Part shown: positions 1 through 7,830 of the stretch, piece after piece | How positions within the stretch are numbered: the stretch's first letter is position 1 | Layout of the letters: each line of letters starts with the position of its first letter | DNA from: Clostridia bacterium | GTDB taxonomy: Bacteria > Bacillota > Clostridia > Lachnospirales > Lachnospiraceae | Direction of reading: 5' to 3' | Assembly: GCA_910574835.1 (NCBI GenBank) | Contig: CAJTDE010000008.1 | Span: 112,603-176,602, forward strand | DNA length: 64,000 bases | Notes under the pieces: generated by a model | What the model saw: only the letters and a program-made list of their open reading frames with translations | The model's database searches: none | What the model was told of the DNA's origin: nothing | Translations under genes and position numbers: made by a program

Positions 1-192
1 GAATAAAAGTTTCTCTCATTAACAGGTGTGCCGAAGTGACTTTACCCTTTAGTGCCGTCGCGCAGCGGCTCTACCGGTAAAGTCGCAAAGACGCACGAGA
101 GGAACTTTTATGAGTGCCCTTTCGAATAAAAGTTTCTCTCAATACAGGTGCGTCGAAGTGACTTTACCCTTAAGTGCTGTCGCGCAGCGACT
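1..192 (+). repeat. Hairpin leader repeat, locus A (partial copy plus full copy)
   Basis: A truncated copy occupies about 1-75 and a full copy 76-192. The full copy starts GGTAAAGTCGC and ends GCGCAGCGACT. It is a near-perfect long hairpin: GGTAAAGTC pairs with GACTTTACC, GACGCAC with GTGCGTC, and GAGAGGAACTTTTAT with ATAAAAGTTTCTCTC. The same element occurs at 21970-22207 and, inverted, at 59076-59274. The copy ends six bases before the AGGAGG of the response regulator gene. No transposase is associated. Confidence 0.9.
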
Positions 193-199
193 TAGATAG
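110..199 (+). CDS. Possible 29-residue leader peptide inside the hairpin repeat
   Basis: An ATG follows GAGAGGAAC at a ribosome-binding-site distance and opens a 29-codon frame beginning MSALSNKSFS and ending LSAVAQRLR. Its TAG stop (197-199) overlaps the AGGAGG (198-203) of the next gene, an arrangement typical of translational coupling. The equivalent frame is open in the copy at 22125 and, shorter, at 59158. Its own Shine-Dalgarno is buried in the hairpin stem. Differences between copies are mostly non-synonymous and some preserve base pairing, so the frame could be a by-product of the structure. Translation is not shown. Confidence 0.35.
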   Translation: MSALSNKSFSQYRCVEVTLPLSAVAQRLR

Positions 200-209
200 G
201 AGGACAAGC

Positions 210-1805
210 ATGTATAAAATTATGTTGGCTGACGATGAGGGAATTGTAATTGACTCACTGACTTATATCATTCGTCAGAATTTTGACGGGGAATGTCAGG
301 TCGAATCCGCAAAGACAGGGCGCAGCGTGATCGAGCTTGCGGAAGGCTACCGGCCGGATATTGCATTTATGGATATTCAGATGCCAGGAATCAACGGCAT
401 TGAGGCCATGAAGGAGATCCGGAAGAACAATCCCAATCTCATTTTTATCGTGATGTCCGCCTACGACAAGTTTGACTATGCCCAGGAAGCTATCAACCTC
501 GGTGTTCTGGAATACCTTCACAAGCCGGTGAACCAGAAAAAGATTGTGGAGGTGATTCGAAAGGCTATGAGCATGGTGGACAGCCGAAGGGAAAAGCGGA
601 GCCGTGATCTGGAGACAAAGGAAAAGCTGGAGATTGTGGTTCCCATGCTGGAGCAGGGCTTTATTATGGCAGGACTGCTGCAGGCCCAGGACAGGCCGGG
701 GCTTGAAAATTACAAAAGTCTTCTGGGCATAAGCGAGAGCCATATGTTTACCCTGGTTCTGGAATTTGGGGATGAGAAAAAGGAGCAGGGGGTTACGAAT
801 CCGGTGGGAGCCGGCGTCCGCCTCCAGGGGAGCTATCAGCAGATCCGCAGCATGATTAAGGAATACTATACCTGCTATGTGGGGCCTCTGATGAATAATC
901 GTCTGGTGTGCTGCGTGCCTACGGATATGGAGCAGGGAGATTATGAGAGCCGGGCAAGGGATGTGGAGAGGTGCCGCCAGATGATGGAGCGCATCTCCGG
1001 CGTCTGCGGCCTTACCTGCCGTGTGGGTGTGGGCAGTATCCTGCCGGTGGACAAACTGGAGAAATCCTATGAGGATGCTTCCAAGGCTCTCGGCAATTCC
1101 GACGGAAGCGTGGCCCATTGCCGGGATCTGCCTATTTTCTGTGAGTATGAGGAGGATTATCCTCTGGGACTGGAGGAGCAGCTTTTTGACTGCGTAAGGG
1201 CCGGAAAAGGGAAAGAGACCAGAAATGCCGCAGAAGCCTTCTTTGACTGGATGGCGGAAACCCAGACAGACTATATGCCGAATATCCGCTTAAAGGTACT
1301 GGAATTTGTACTCTTTATGGAATATGTGGCATACAAGAGCGGAGGTATGATGTACCGCTTCCGGGATCGCTCCGAATATCTGGATGTGGTCCGCACAGGT
1401 TCTTTGGAGGAAATGCGCCGCTGGTTTTTGAAAAAGGCGGAGGAAGCGGCTGCAAATGTATCCGACAAAAAGAAGGAATATTCCCATGAGGTTATTGAGA
1501 AGGCCAGGGTGTATATCAGCCGGAATTATAAAAAGGATTTGTCTCTGGAGAGCATGTCCAGGGAGATGGATATGAGCCCGTATTATTTCAGCAAGCTTTT
1601 TAAAGAGGTAACGGGGACGAATTTTGTGGAGTATGTGACAAGTATCCGTATCCGCCGTGCCAAGGAGCTTTTAAGGGAGGGCAAAAGCTCCGTAAAACAG
1701 ATTTGCCAGGAGATCGGTTATGGGGACCCCAACTATTTCAGCCGTATTTTTAAGAAATGGACAGGCCAGACGCCCACGGAGTTTAAGGAGGGAAATGAGG
1801 AATGA
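210..1805 (+). CDS. AraC-type two-component response regulator (YesN family)
   Basis: Cytoplasmic DNA-binding response regulator of 531 residues. An N-terminal receiver domain (about 3-120) has the acidic pair D8/D9, phospho-acceptor D55 in FMDIQMPG and a conserved K near 104. A long middle region of unknown role follows. The last 100 residues form a double helix-turn-helix AraC domain (KDLSLESMSREMDMSPYYFS, then IGYGDPNYFSRIFKK). The start at 210 is chosen because AGGAGG lies at 198-203; an upstream in-frame extension would run into the repeat. It overlaps the next gene by 4 bases (ATGA). Pairing with a XylF-like lipoprotein resembles the XylFII-LytS-YesN pentose-sensing system of clostridia. 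The kinase is not in the window and would be upstream. Confidence 0.93.
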   Translation: MYKIMLADDEGIVIDSLTYIIRQNFDGECQVESAKTGRSVIELAEGYRPDIAFMDIQMPGINGIEAMKEIRKNNPNLIFIVMSAYDKFDYAQEAINLGVLEYLHKPVNQKKIVEVIRKAMSMVDSRREKRSRDLETKEKLEIVVPMLEQGFIMAGLLQAQDRPGLENYKSLLGISESHMFTLVLEFGDEKKEQGVTNPVGAGVRLQGSYQQIRSMIKEYYTCYVGPLMNNRLVCCVPTDMEQGDYESRARDVERCRQMMERISGVCGLTCRVGVGSILPVDKLEKSYEDASKALGNSDGSVAHCRDLPIFCEYEEDYPLGLEEQLFDCVRAGKGKETRNAAEAFFDWMAETQTDYMPNIRLKVLEFVLFMEYVAYKSGGMMYRFRDRSEYLDVVRTGSLEEMRRWFLKKAEEAAANVSDKKKEYSHEVIEKARVYISRNYKKDLSLESMSREMDMSPYYFSKLFKEVTGTNFVEYVTSIRIRRAKELLREGKSSVKQICQEIGYGDPNYFSRIFKKWTGQTPTEFKEGNEE

Positions 1806-2845
1806 GATTGAAAAACGGACGGCTCAGAAGAATTTTTGAACTGGCTTTCTGCATGGTTCTGTTCTGCGGGTGCGGCGGTGCGGAAACGGAGACGGCAGGG
1901 GAGGCAGCCCGGGAGGATAAGGGGATTCGCATAGGCTTAAGCTTTGACTCCTTTATTATTGAGCGGTGGCAGCGGGACAGAGACGCTTTTGTGGCAAGAG
2001 CCTCGGAGCTTGGGGCGGAGGTCAACGTTCAGTGTGCCAACGGAGAAGCAAGGGAGCAGGCGGCTCAGATCGAATATCTGATTGAGAAGGATATGGATGT
2101 GATTGTCATTATTGCCACGGACTATACGGCACTGAGCGAGCCGGTACGCAAGGCAAAGCGGGAGGGCATCAGGGTGATTGCCTATGATCGTCTGATTAAA
2201 GATGCGGATGTGGATCTGTACATTACCTTTGACAATGAGCGTGTGGGGGAAATGATGGCGGAGGCGATTCTGGCCCGGACTCAGGAGAACGGAAAGATTT
2301 TTATGATGTGCGGCTCTCCCGAGGACAATAATGTGTCCCTTGTGATGGACGGCTTTCACGGGATGATTGACCGGACGGATCGGGAGATTGTGGCGACGGC
2401 ATATGCGGATAACTGGCTTTCGGAGATTGGATTTAACGAGGTCAGCGCTTATCTGGACGGCGGCGGAGAGGCGGACGCCATTATGTGCGGAAATGATGAT
2501 ATTGCAAGCCAGGTGATACGCGCCCTTTCCGAGCGGAGGATGGCCGGGGAGGTGTGCGTGGTGGGGCAGGACGCGGATCTGGGAGCCTGCCAGAGAGTGG
2601 TGGAGGGAACTCAGGCCATGACGGTCTACAAGCCCGTGGAAAAACTGGCAAGACGCGCGGCGGAATGTGCGGTGACTCTGGCTAGGGGGGAGGAGCTTAA
2701 GACAGCCGGAACCTTTTTTGACGGCGCTCAGGAGGTTCCCTATATCGGACTGGAGCCGGTAGCCGTGACAGCGGGCAATATGGATGTGATTATTGAGGAC
2801 GGGTTTCATCTGCGGGAGGATATTTATCTGAATGTGGGGGAATAA
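1802..2845 (+). CDS. XylF-like sugar-binding lipoprotein, probable accessory sensor
   Basis: Periplasmic-binding-protein fold (type 1) of 347 residues, exported and probably lipid-anchored: positive N-terminus, hydrophobic stretch, then FCGCGG at about 20-25. The body matches D-xylose-binding proteins: IERWQRDRDAFVARASELGA, AYDRLIKDADVDLYITFDNE and CGNDDIASQVIRAL. It is translationally coupled (ATGA) to an AraC-type response regulator and not to permease or ATPase genes, which suggests a sensor subunit such as XylFII instead of a transporter component. A second, more ChvE-like binding protein at 17152 heads a real transporter operon. Ligand (xylose or another pentose) is inferred from family resemblance. 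Confidence 0.85.
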   Translation: MRLKNGRLRRIFELAFCMVLFCGCGGAETETAGEAAREDKGIRIGLSFDSFIIERWQRDRDAFVARASELGAEVNVQCANGEAREQAAQIEYLIEKDMDVIVIIATDYTALSEPVRKAKREGIRVIAYDRLIKDADVDLYITFDNERVGEMMAEAILARTQENGKIFMMCGSPEDNNVSLVMDGFHGMIDRTDREIVATAYADNWLSEIGFNEVSAYLDGGGEADAIMCGNDDIASQVIRALSERRMAGEVCVVGQDADLGACQRVVEGTQAMTVYKPVEKLARRAAECAVTLARGEELKTAGTFFDGAQEVPYIGLEPVAVTAGNMDVIIEDGFHLREDIYLNVGE

Positions 2846-2847
2846 AA

Positions 2848-3054
2848 CCGATTTCTTCCCGCACAGCCCCGGCTATGCTCGGCCAGCTTGCCACACTGAT
2901 CTATAATCTGGCGGACATCTATTTTGTATCACTGACAAAGATTGCGGAGAGTGTTTTGACCGTAATCTGCCTGATTATGTACCGTATTTCTTCTCCGAAG
3001 AAGATTATGAGTGTTAAAACAAATAAAAATATTATTTCGCAGCAGTCGGCATAA
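2848..3054 (+). pseudogene. Remnant of a MATE family efflux transporter
   Basis: Directly after the binding-protein stop, an open stretch of 68 codons without a proper start encodes APAMLGQLATLIYNLADIYF, which is the characteristic first membrane segment of MATE (multidrug and toxin extrusion) transporters. It then runs into SVLTVICLIMYRISSPKKIM and a stop at 3052-3054. MATE proteins are normally about 450 residues, so nearly all of the gene is gone. No ribosome binding site is visible. Confidence 0.7.
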
Positions 3055-3064
3055 AAATAGCAAA

Positions 3065-3085
3065 TTAGTCCACCTAAAAACGTAA
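3065..3085 (+). promoter_or_regulatory. Weak XylR-type operator candidate
   Basis: TTAGTC-N9-ACGTAA has the spacing of the two better palindromes TTAGTT-N9-AATTAA (16931) and TTAGTT-N9-AACTAA (21276), which resemble ROK-family XylR operators. Here the right half matches poorly (4 of 6). It lies 77 bases before the xylose-isomerase-like gene. Tentative. Confidence 0.3.
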
Positions 3086-3161
3086 ATGAAGGAATATGCG
3101 CCTACGGAAAATGCGGTATATTGGTTCTATCAAAGCAGAACTTAGAATGGAGGTAACTAAA

Positions 3162-4196
3162 ATGTCAAAATTCAAATTTTCCGTAGGCCCCTGGAATGTA
3201 CATACGGGAGCAGATTCCTACGGACCCGAAACAAGAAAGGAAATTCCCTTTGAAGAAAAGGTAAAGAAATTTGCCGAGATGGGCTTTTCCGCTATCCAAT
3301 TCCACGATGACGACGCAGTTCCCAATATCAACGACTACACCGAAGAAGAAATCAAAGTAAAGGCCCGGGAGCTGAAAAAGCTTCTGGACAAATACAACAT
3401 GGCCGCAGAGTTCGTAGCCCCCAGGCTCTGGATGGACGGACACACCATTGACGGCGGCTTTATGAGCACCTCAGCAAAGGACAGGGAATATGCCATGTGG
3501 CGCGCCTACCGCTCCATTGACATTGCAAATGAGCTGGGCTGCGACATGATAGTACTCTGGCTTGCAAGAGAAGGAACCCTCTGCGCCGAATCCAAGTCCC
3601 CCGTATGGGCGACGAAAATGCTCATTGAGGCAATCAACAAAATGCTGGAATACGATCCGAAGATCCGCGTCTGCATCGAGCCGAAGCCCAACGAGCCGAT
3701 TGACCGCAGCATCTGCGGAACAATGGGCCATGTGATGGCCGTGTCCGCCGCAACCATCGACCCGGCCAGAGTAGGCGGCAACCTGGAAAGCGCCCATGCG
3801 GTACTGGCAGGACTGGATCCCACCCACGAGATTGGCTTTGCGATGGCAATGGGCAAGCTGATGACCGTACATCTCAACGACCAGAACGGCATGAAGTACG
3901 ACCAGGATAAATCCTTTGGCGTGGAAAATCTGCGTTCCGCCTTTAATCAGGTAAAGGTGCTGAAAGAGAATGGCTACGGCGATCACGGCGAATATGTGGG
4001 CCTGGACGTAAAGGCTATGCGTACCACCACGGACGCAGACAGCTACAAGCATCTGGAAAACAGCCTCAAGATTTTCAGGGCGCTGGAAGCAAAGGTAGAC
4101 AAATTCGACTATGATTTCCAGAAAAAATGCGTGGAGAACCGGGACTTTGAAGGACTTGAGATGTATGTGATGAACCTGTTGATGGGAGTAGAGTAG
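3162..4196 (+). CDS. Xylose isomerase-like TIM-barrel protein
   Basis: A 344-residue protein of the class I (actinomycete-type) xylose isomerase family, which interconverts D-xylose and D-xylulose using two divalent metals. Family signatures: VGPWNVHTG near the start, AIQFHDDDAVP (catalytic-His region), IEPKPNEP (metal Glu), NLESAHA (Glu/His), HLNDQNGMKYDQDKSFG (three metal Asp) and GLDVKAMR. It is shorter than the usual 385-390 residues, lacking most of the C-terminal dimerization arm, and the motifs are divergent (NLESAHA instead of the usual NPEVGHE). The start follows GGAGG at about 3149. It leads a tight cluster with a Gfo/Idh dehydrogenase (11-base gap) and a second TIM-barrel isomerase. 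D-xylose is plausible, but another aldose cannot be excluded. Confidence 0.82.
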   Translation: MSKFKFSVGPWNVHTGADSYGPETRKEIPFEEKVKKFAEMGFSAIQFHDDDAVPNINDYTEEEIKVKARELKKLLDKYNMAAEFVAPRLWMDGHTIDGGFMSTSAKDREYAMWRAYRSIDIANELGCDMIVLWLAREGTLCAESKSPVWATKMLIEAINKMLEYDPKIRVCIEPKPNEPIDRSICGTMGHVMAVSAATIDPARVGGNLESAHAVLAGLDPTHEIGFAMAMGKLMTVHLNDQNGMKYDQDKSFGVENLRSAFNQVKVLKENGYGDHGEYVGLDVKAMRTTTDADSYKHLENSLKIFRALEAKVDKFDYDFQKKCVENRDFEGLEMYVMNLLMGVE

Positions 4197-4207
4197 GAGG
4201 TGCAAAA

Positions 4208-5344
4208 ATGGCAAAACTGCGTTACGGAATGGTAGGCGGAGGACCCGGAGCCTTTATCGGAGATGCCCACCGCAAAGCAATCAGTCTGGATGGCACCGCA
4301 GAGCTTGCGGCAGGATGCTTTTCCCGGACGCCTGAAAAGACGGCGGAACAGGGAGCGGCCCTTGGAATTGCCCCGGACAGATGCTATAAGGATTACAAGG
4401 AAATGGCCGCAGCGGAAGCGGCCCGTGAGGACGGAATTGATTTTGTGGTAGTCGTTACGCCCAACAGCACCCACTATGAGATATCCAAAGCCTTTTTAGA
4501 GGCAGACATCCATGTGGCCTGCGACAAGCCTCTGGTGACCACATCCGCCGAGGCGGAGGAGCTTAAGAGCATTGCCGATGAAAAGGGACTTCTTTTCATG
4601 GTTACTTATACCTATACCGGACATGTGACCATGAAATTTATGCGGGATCTCGTTGCCGGAGGCGAGATTGGAACCATCCGCACCGTTATGGCGGAATATC
4701 CCCAGGGATGGCTGTACGATGAAAACGACTGGGGCGGCAAACAGGGAGAGTGGCGCTGCGATCCGGCACAGTCGGGAAGAGTCAACTGTCTGGGCGATCT
4801 GGGCACCCATGTGGAAAATGCGGTAGCAACTGTTACCGGCTTAAAGATCAAAAGAGTTCTGGCCAAAATGGATGTGGTTGTGCCTGGCAGAAAATTGGAC
4901 GACAATGATCAGATTCTTGTGGAATATGAGGGAGGAGCAACCGGCGTCAACTGGACCAGTCAGTTTGCAATCGGATGCGACAACAGCCTGCGCCTTCGCA
5001 TTTACGGCTCCAAAGGCTCTTTGCTCTGGTTCCAGGAGTCGCCGGAGGAAGTTACCTTAATACATGAGGACGGAATCCCCCATATCATAAAGCGCGGATA
5101 TGGAGCCGTGACACCAAAGGCCGCAAAGTACGGCAGGCTTCCCGCCGGCCACACGGAAGGCTGGTTAGAGGCTATGGGAAATCTGTATGACAGCTTCGGC
5201 GCCTGTGTACAGGCAAAAAGGGACGGAAGTTTCAAAGAGGAATTGATTGATTACCCCACCATTGAGGAAGGAATTGCCGGACTTAAGTATGTGGAGGCGT
5301 GTCTGGAAAGCAATGAAAAGGGGAATATCTGGGTGACACTGTAG
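4208..5344 (+). CDS. Gfo/Idh/MocA family oxidoreductase
   Basis: NAD(P)-dependent sugar or inositol-type dehydrogenase of 378 residues. The N-terminal Rossmann domain has the nucleotide-binding loop GMVGGGPGAFIGDAHRKA. VTPNSTHYEISKAFLEADIH and CDKPL follow, the latter being the family EKP motif carrying the catalytic lysine. The C-terminal alpha/beta domain includes GWLYDENDWGG and CLGDLGTHVENAV, the latter with the conserved DxGxH. The start follows TAGGAGG. It sits 11 bases after the xylose-isomerase-like gene and 16 before a second isomerase, a combination common in clusters that oxidize and epimerize sugars or keto-glycosides. The substrate is not evident. Confidence 0.88.
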   Translation: MAKLRYGMVGGGPGAFIGDAHRKAISLDGTAELAAGCFSRTPEKTAEQGAALGIAPDRCYKDYKEMAAAEAAREDGIDFVVVVTPNSTHYEISKAFLEADIHVACDKPLVTTSAEAEELKSIADEKGLLFMVTYTYTGHVTMKFMRDLVAGGEIGTIRTVMAEYPQGWLYDENDWGGKQGEWRCDPAQSGRVNCLGDLGTHVENAVATVTGLKIKRVLAKMDVVVPGRKLDDNDQILVEYEGGATGVNWTSQFAIGCDNSLRLRIYGSKGSLLWFQESPEEVTLIHEDGIPHIIKRGYGAVTPKAAKYGRLPAGHTEGWLEAMGNLYDSFGACVQAKRDGSFKEELIDYPTIEEGIAGLKYVEACLESNEKGNIWVTL

Positions 5345-5360
5345 TAGGGAGGTATTTGAC

Positions 5361-6362
5361 ATGGCAAGACCCGTAACATTATTTACCATTCAGTGGGGAG
5401 ACCTTCCCCTGGAGGAGATTTGCAGGCTGGCTAAGCAGATGGGATATGAGGGATTGGAGCTGGCAAAGGACGCTCATTTTGACGCGAGAAAAGCGGCGGA
5501 GGACCCAGGCTATGTGCAGGAAGTTAAGGATACTCTGGCAAAATATGATCTGGGCTGCTGGGCTGTCAGCGCGCATTTGACAGGACAGTGCGTGACGGAT
5601 GCTTTACAGTGGGCATACGATCCCCGTTTGGACGGTTTTGCGCCCTCTCATCTGGCGGGAAAGCCGGAGGAGATTCAGAAATGGGCCGTCGAAGAGATGA
5701 AAATAACGGCTCATGGAGCGAAGGCTATGGGGGTGGATGTAGTTACCTTCTTTATGGGATCTCCGATTTGGAAGTTCTGGTACTCTTTCCCGCAGACTAG
5801 CGAGGAAATGGTGGAGGAAGGCTTTCAGAAGGTGAAGGAGCTTTGGAGTCCGATTTTTGATGAGTATGATAAGTGCGGCGTGAAGCTGGCCTTGGAGGTG
5901 CATCCCACGGAGATTGCCTTTGATTACTGGAGTACGAAGAAACTTTTGGAGACCTTTGACTATCGGCCTACGCTTGGAATTAATTTTGATCCCAGTCATT
6001 TGATTTGGCAGGGAGTGGACCCGGCTGTGTTCCTCTTTGATTTTGCTGACAGAGTGTATCATGTGCATATTAAGGATACGAAGGTGAATTTAAATGGGAG
6101 AAATGGGATTCTGGGGTCTCATATTACATTTGGGGATCAGAGAAGAGGTTGGAACTTTGTGTCTCCGGGGCACGGGGATGTGGACTTTGATAATATTATT
6201 CGGGTGCTGAATCAGAAAGGCTATGCTGGGCCGCTTTCGATTGAATGGGAGGATAGCGGTATGGAGCGTGTCTTTGGGGGGACTGAGGCTTGTGAGTTCA
6301 CGAAGAAGATTAATTTTTCGGCTTCGGAGATTGCGTTTGATGATGCTTTGAAGAACGGGTAG
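5361..6362 (+). CDS. Sugar phosphate isomerase/epimerase family protein (TIM barrel)
   Basis: A 333-residue protein of the xylose-isomerase-like TIM-barrel superfamily (AP endonuclease 2 fold). Probable metal ligands sit at the barrel strand ends: E in LALEVHPTEIAFD, D/H in INFDPSHL, H in YHVHIKDTK and E in SIEWEDSGMER. The start has GGGAGG upstream. It is the third gene of the cluster and probably interconverts or epimerizes the product of the adjacent Gfo/Idh dehydrogenase. G+C content and codon use shift towards the 3' end (many TTT, GGG, TTG codons), continuing into the PfkB gene. Confidence 0.85.
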   Translation: MARPVTLFTIQWGDLPLEEICRLAKQMGYEGLELAKDAHFDARKAAEDPGYVQEVKDTLAKYDLGCWAVSAHLTGQCVTDALQWAYDPRLDGFAPSHLAGKPEEIQKWAVEEMKITAHGAKAMGVDVVTFFMGSPIWKFWYSFPQTSEEMVEEGFQKVKELWSPIFDEYDKCGVKLALEVHPTEIAFDYWSTKKLLETFDYRPTLGINFDPSHLIWQGVDPAVFLFDFADRVYHVHIKDTKVNLNGRNGILGSHITFGDQRRGWNFVSPGHGDVDFDNIIRVLNQKGYAGPLSIEWEDSGMERVFGGTEACEFTKKINFSASEIAFDDALKNG

Positions 6363-6369
6363 TGGTGAG

Positions 6370-6578
6370 GGGCTGCCGCAAAAGAAGCCGGCAGCCATTT
6401 CCATATCCTGTGTTCGGACGGTTCACGTACACGTGTCTGCTTTGAGCGTACATTGTCCTTTGGGGTTTGTTAGAGCGTGGGTTTTTGGCGGCCAATGTTC
6501 GCACAAATCAGACACGCGTACGCGAACAGCCGGACACCGGATATCGGAAAAGTCTGCCGGCTTCTTTTGCGGCAGCCC
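6370..6578. repeat. 209-bp near-palindrome between genes
   Basis: The outer 25 bases (6370-6394, beginning GGGCTGCCGCAAAAGAAG) are the exact reverse complement of 6554-6578. The inner arms also pair with scattered mismatches: TATCCTGTGTTCGGACGG pairs imperfectly with CCGGACACCGGATA, and ACGTGTCTGCTTTGAGCG with a segment around 6500-6520. The centre is near 6474. A single extended hairpin would form. It carries no transposase and could be a MITE-like element or a strong post-operon structure. The stretch from 6579 to 6676 holds a small GCCGCC/GGCGGC hairpin (6642-6661) just before the next ribosome binding site. Confidence 0.88.
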
Positions 6579-6676
6579 TGCCGGAAGGTTTGTTGGCAGG
6601 AGGTGTAGTGTGAAAGGAAGTAGACTTTCATTACTATTTGTGCCGCCAATTGAAAGGCGGCGGAATGGAGGTTTTT

Positions 6677-7693
6677 ATGGAGATGATGGAGAGAAGCGGA
6701 ATTTGTGCGGCGGGGAATCTTCTTGTGGATATTACTTATCCGATTGAGAGGTGGCCCGGACAAAGTGAGCTTACGACGATTACGGAGGGGATTACGCGAT
6801 CGGTTGGCGGGGCTGTGTGTAATGTGATTTTGGATTTGGCAAAATTGGATTCGGAACTGCCTTTGGAGGCGCTGGGGGTTGTTGGGGAGGATTCGGAAGG
6901 GGAGTTTATTCTTGAGCAGCTTGGCGCTCATAGGAATGTGGATGTGAGTTTGCTGAAGAGGAAGGGGAAGACCTCTTTTACGGCTGTGATGAGTGATAAT
7001 GATACGAAGAAGAGGACGTTTTTTCAGTATCGGGGAGCGAATGCTTTGTTTGATGAAAGCTGCATTGACTGGGACCGGATGAAGGGGGAGCTTCTTCATG
7101 TGGGGTATATTCTTTTGCTGGATGCACTGGATCGGAAGGATGCGGAGTATGGGACGAAGATGGCAAGACTTCTGGCGGAAGCGAAAAGGCGTGGGATCAA
7201 GACCTCGGTTGATGTGGTGAGTGAAGCGGGGGAGCGGTTCCGTGCTCTTGTACCGCCTGCGCTGAAGTATACGGACTACTGTGTAATCAATGAACTGGAA
7301 GCCCAGCAGATTACAGGAGTGCTTCTGCGTGATGAGGAAGAAAAGCTGTATGCGGAGCATATGGAGGAGGCTCTTCGCAAAATGAAGGAGCTTGGAGTGT
7401 CTGCCTGGGCGGTGATCCATTGTCCTGAGGGCGGCTATGGGTTAGACGAGAACGGCGTCTTTGTAAGCATGAACAGTTTAAGCCTTCCGAAAGACTATAT
7501 TAAAGGAACTGTGGGAGCCGGTGACGCCTTCTGTGCCGGTGTGCTCTATGGAGCGCAGAAAAAGTGGAACCTTGCGGAAAGTATCCGCTTAGGGATCTGT
7601 ACTGCCGCGGCTTCACTGTCAGAGCCTGGGGCTACCGAAGGAGTAGGGACTTTGGAAGATGTGATGAAGCTTGGGGAACGGTTTCAGGGATAG
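6677..7693 (+). CDS. PfkB family carbohydrate kinase
   Basis: Ribokinase/PfkB-type sugar kinase of 338 residues, transferring phosphate from ATP to a sugar hydroxyl in the cytoplasm. It has the N-terminal AAGNLLVDI strand and substrate region, a GGAVCNV glycine pair after the lid, and the C-terminal signature GTVGAGDAFCAGVLYG with the catalytic Asp and anion hole. The start was chosen because GGAGG (6667-6671) precedes ATG 6677. It follows the isomerase/dehydrogenase cluster across the 209-bp palindrome and precedes a polyol-phosphate-dehydrogenase-like gene, so it may phosphorylate the sugar handled by those enzymes. Confidence 0.87.
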   Translation: MEMMERSGICAAGNLLVDITYPIERWPGQSELTTITEGITRSVGGAVCNVILDLAKLDSELPLEALGVVGEDSEGEFILEQLGAHRNVDVSLLKRKGKTSFTAVMSDNDTKKRTFFQYRGANALFDESCIDWDRMKGELLHVGYILLLDALDRKDAEYGTKMARLLAEAKRRGIKTSVDVVSEAGERFRALVPPALKYTDYCVINELEAQQITGVLLRDEEEKLYAEHMEEALRKMKELGVSAWAVIHCPEGGYGLDENGVFVSMNSLSLPKDYIKGTVGAGDAFCAGVLYGAQKKWNLAESIRLGICTAAASLSEPGATEGVGTLEDVMKLGERFQG

Positions 7694-7830
7694 GAATACT
7701 ATGGAACCGGAATCAGCAACTTATTATATCGAATCAATTGATGTACGGACGTATGCACTTGAGATTGGAATTTGATTTGGCAGTAACTATATTTGGAAGA
7801 AATATTATGGAATTGGAATAGGAGAAGCTT

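Noticed and set aside
255..1118. Long minus-strand open frame opposite the response regulator
   Set aside because: It mirrors the coding strand of a well-supported gene, has no ribosome binding site and low-complexity His/Leu-rich content; similar shadows at 1937-2809, 3471-4214, 6470-7420 and 11985-13013 were dropped for the same reason.
7564..7821. Plus-strand frame overlapping the end of the PfkB gene
   Set aside because: Mostly inside the kinase gene in another frame; the remaining piece is the intergenic leader before the polyol dehydrogenase gene.
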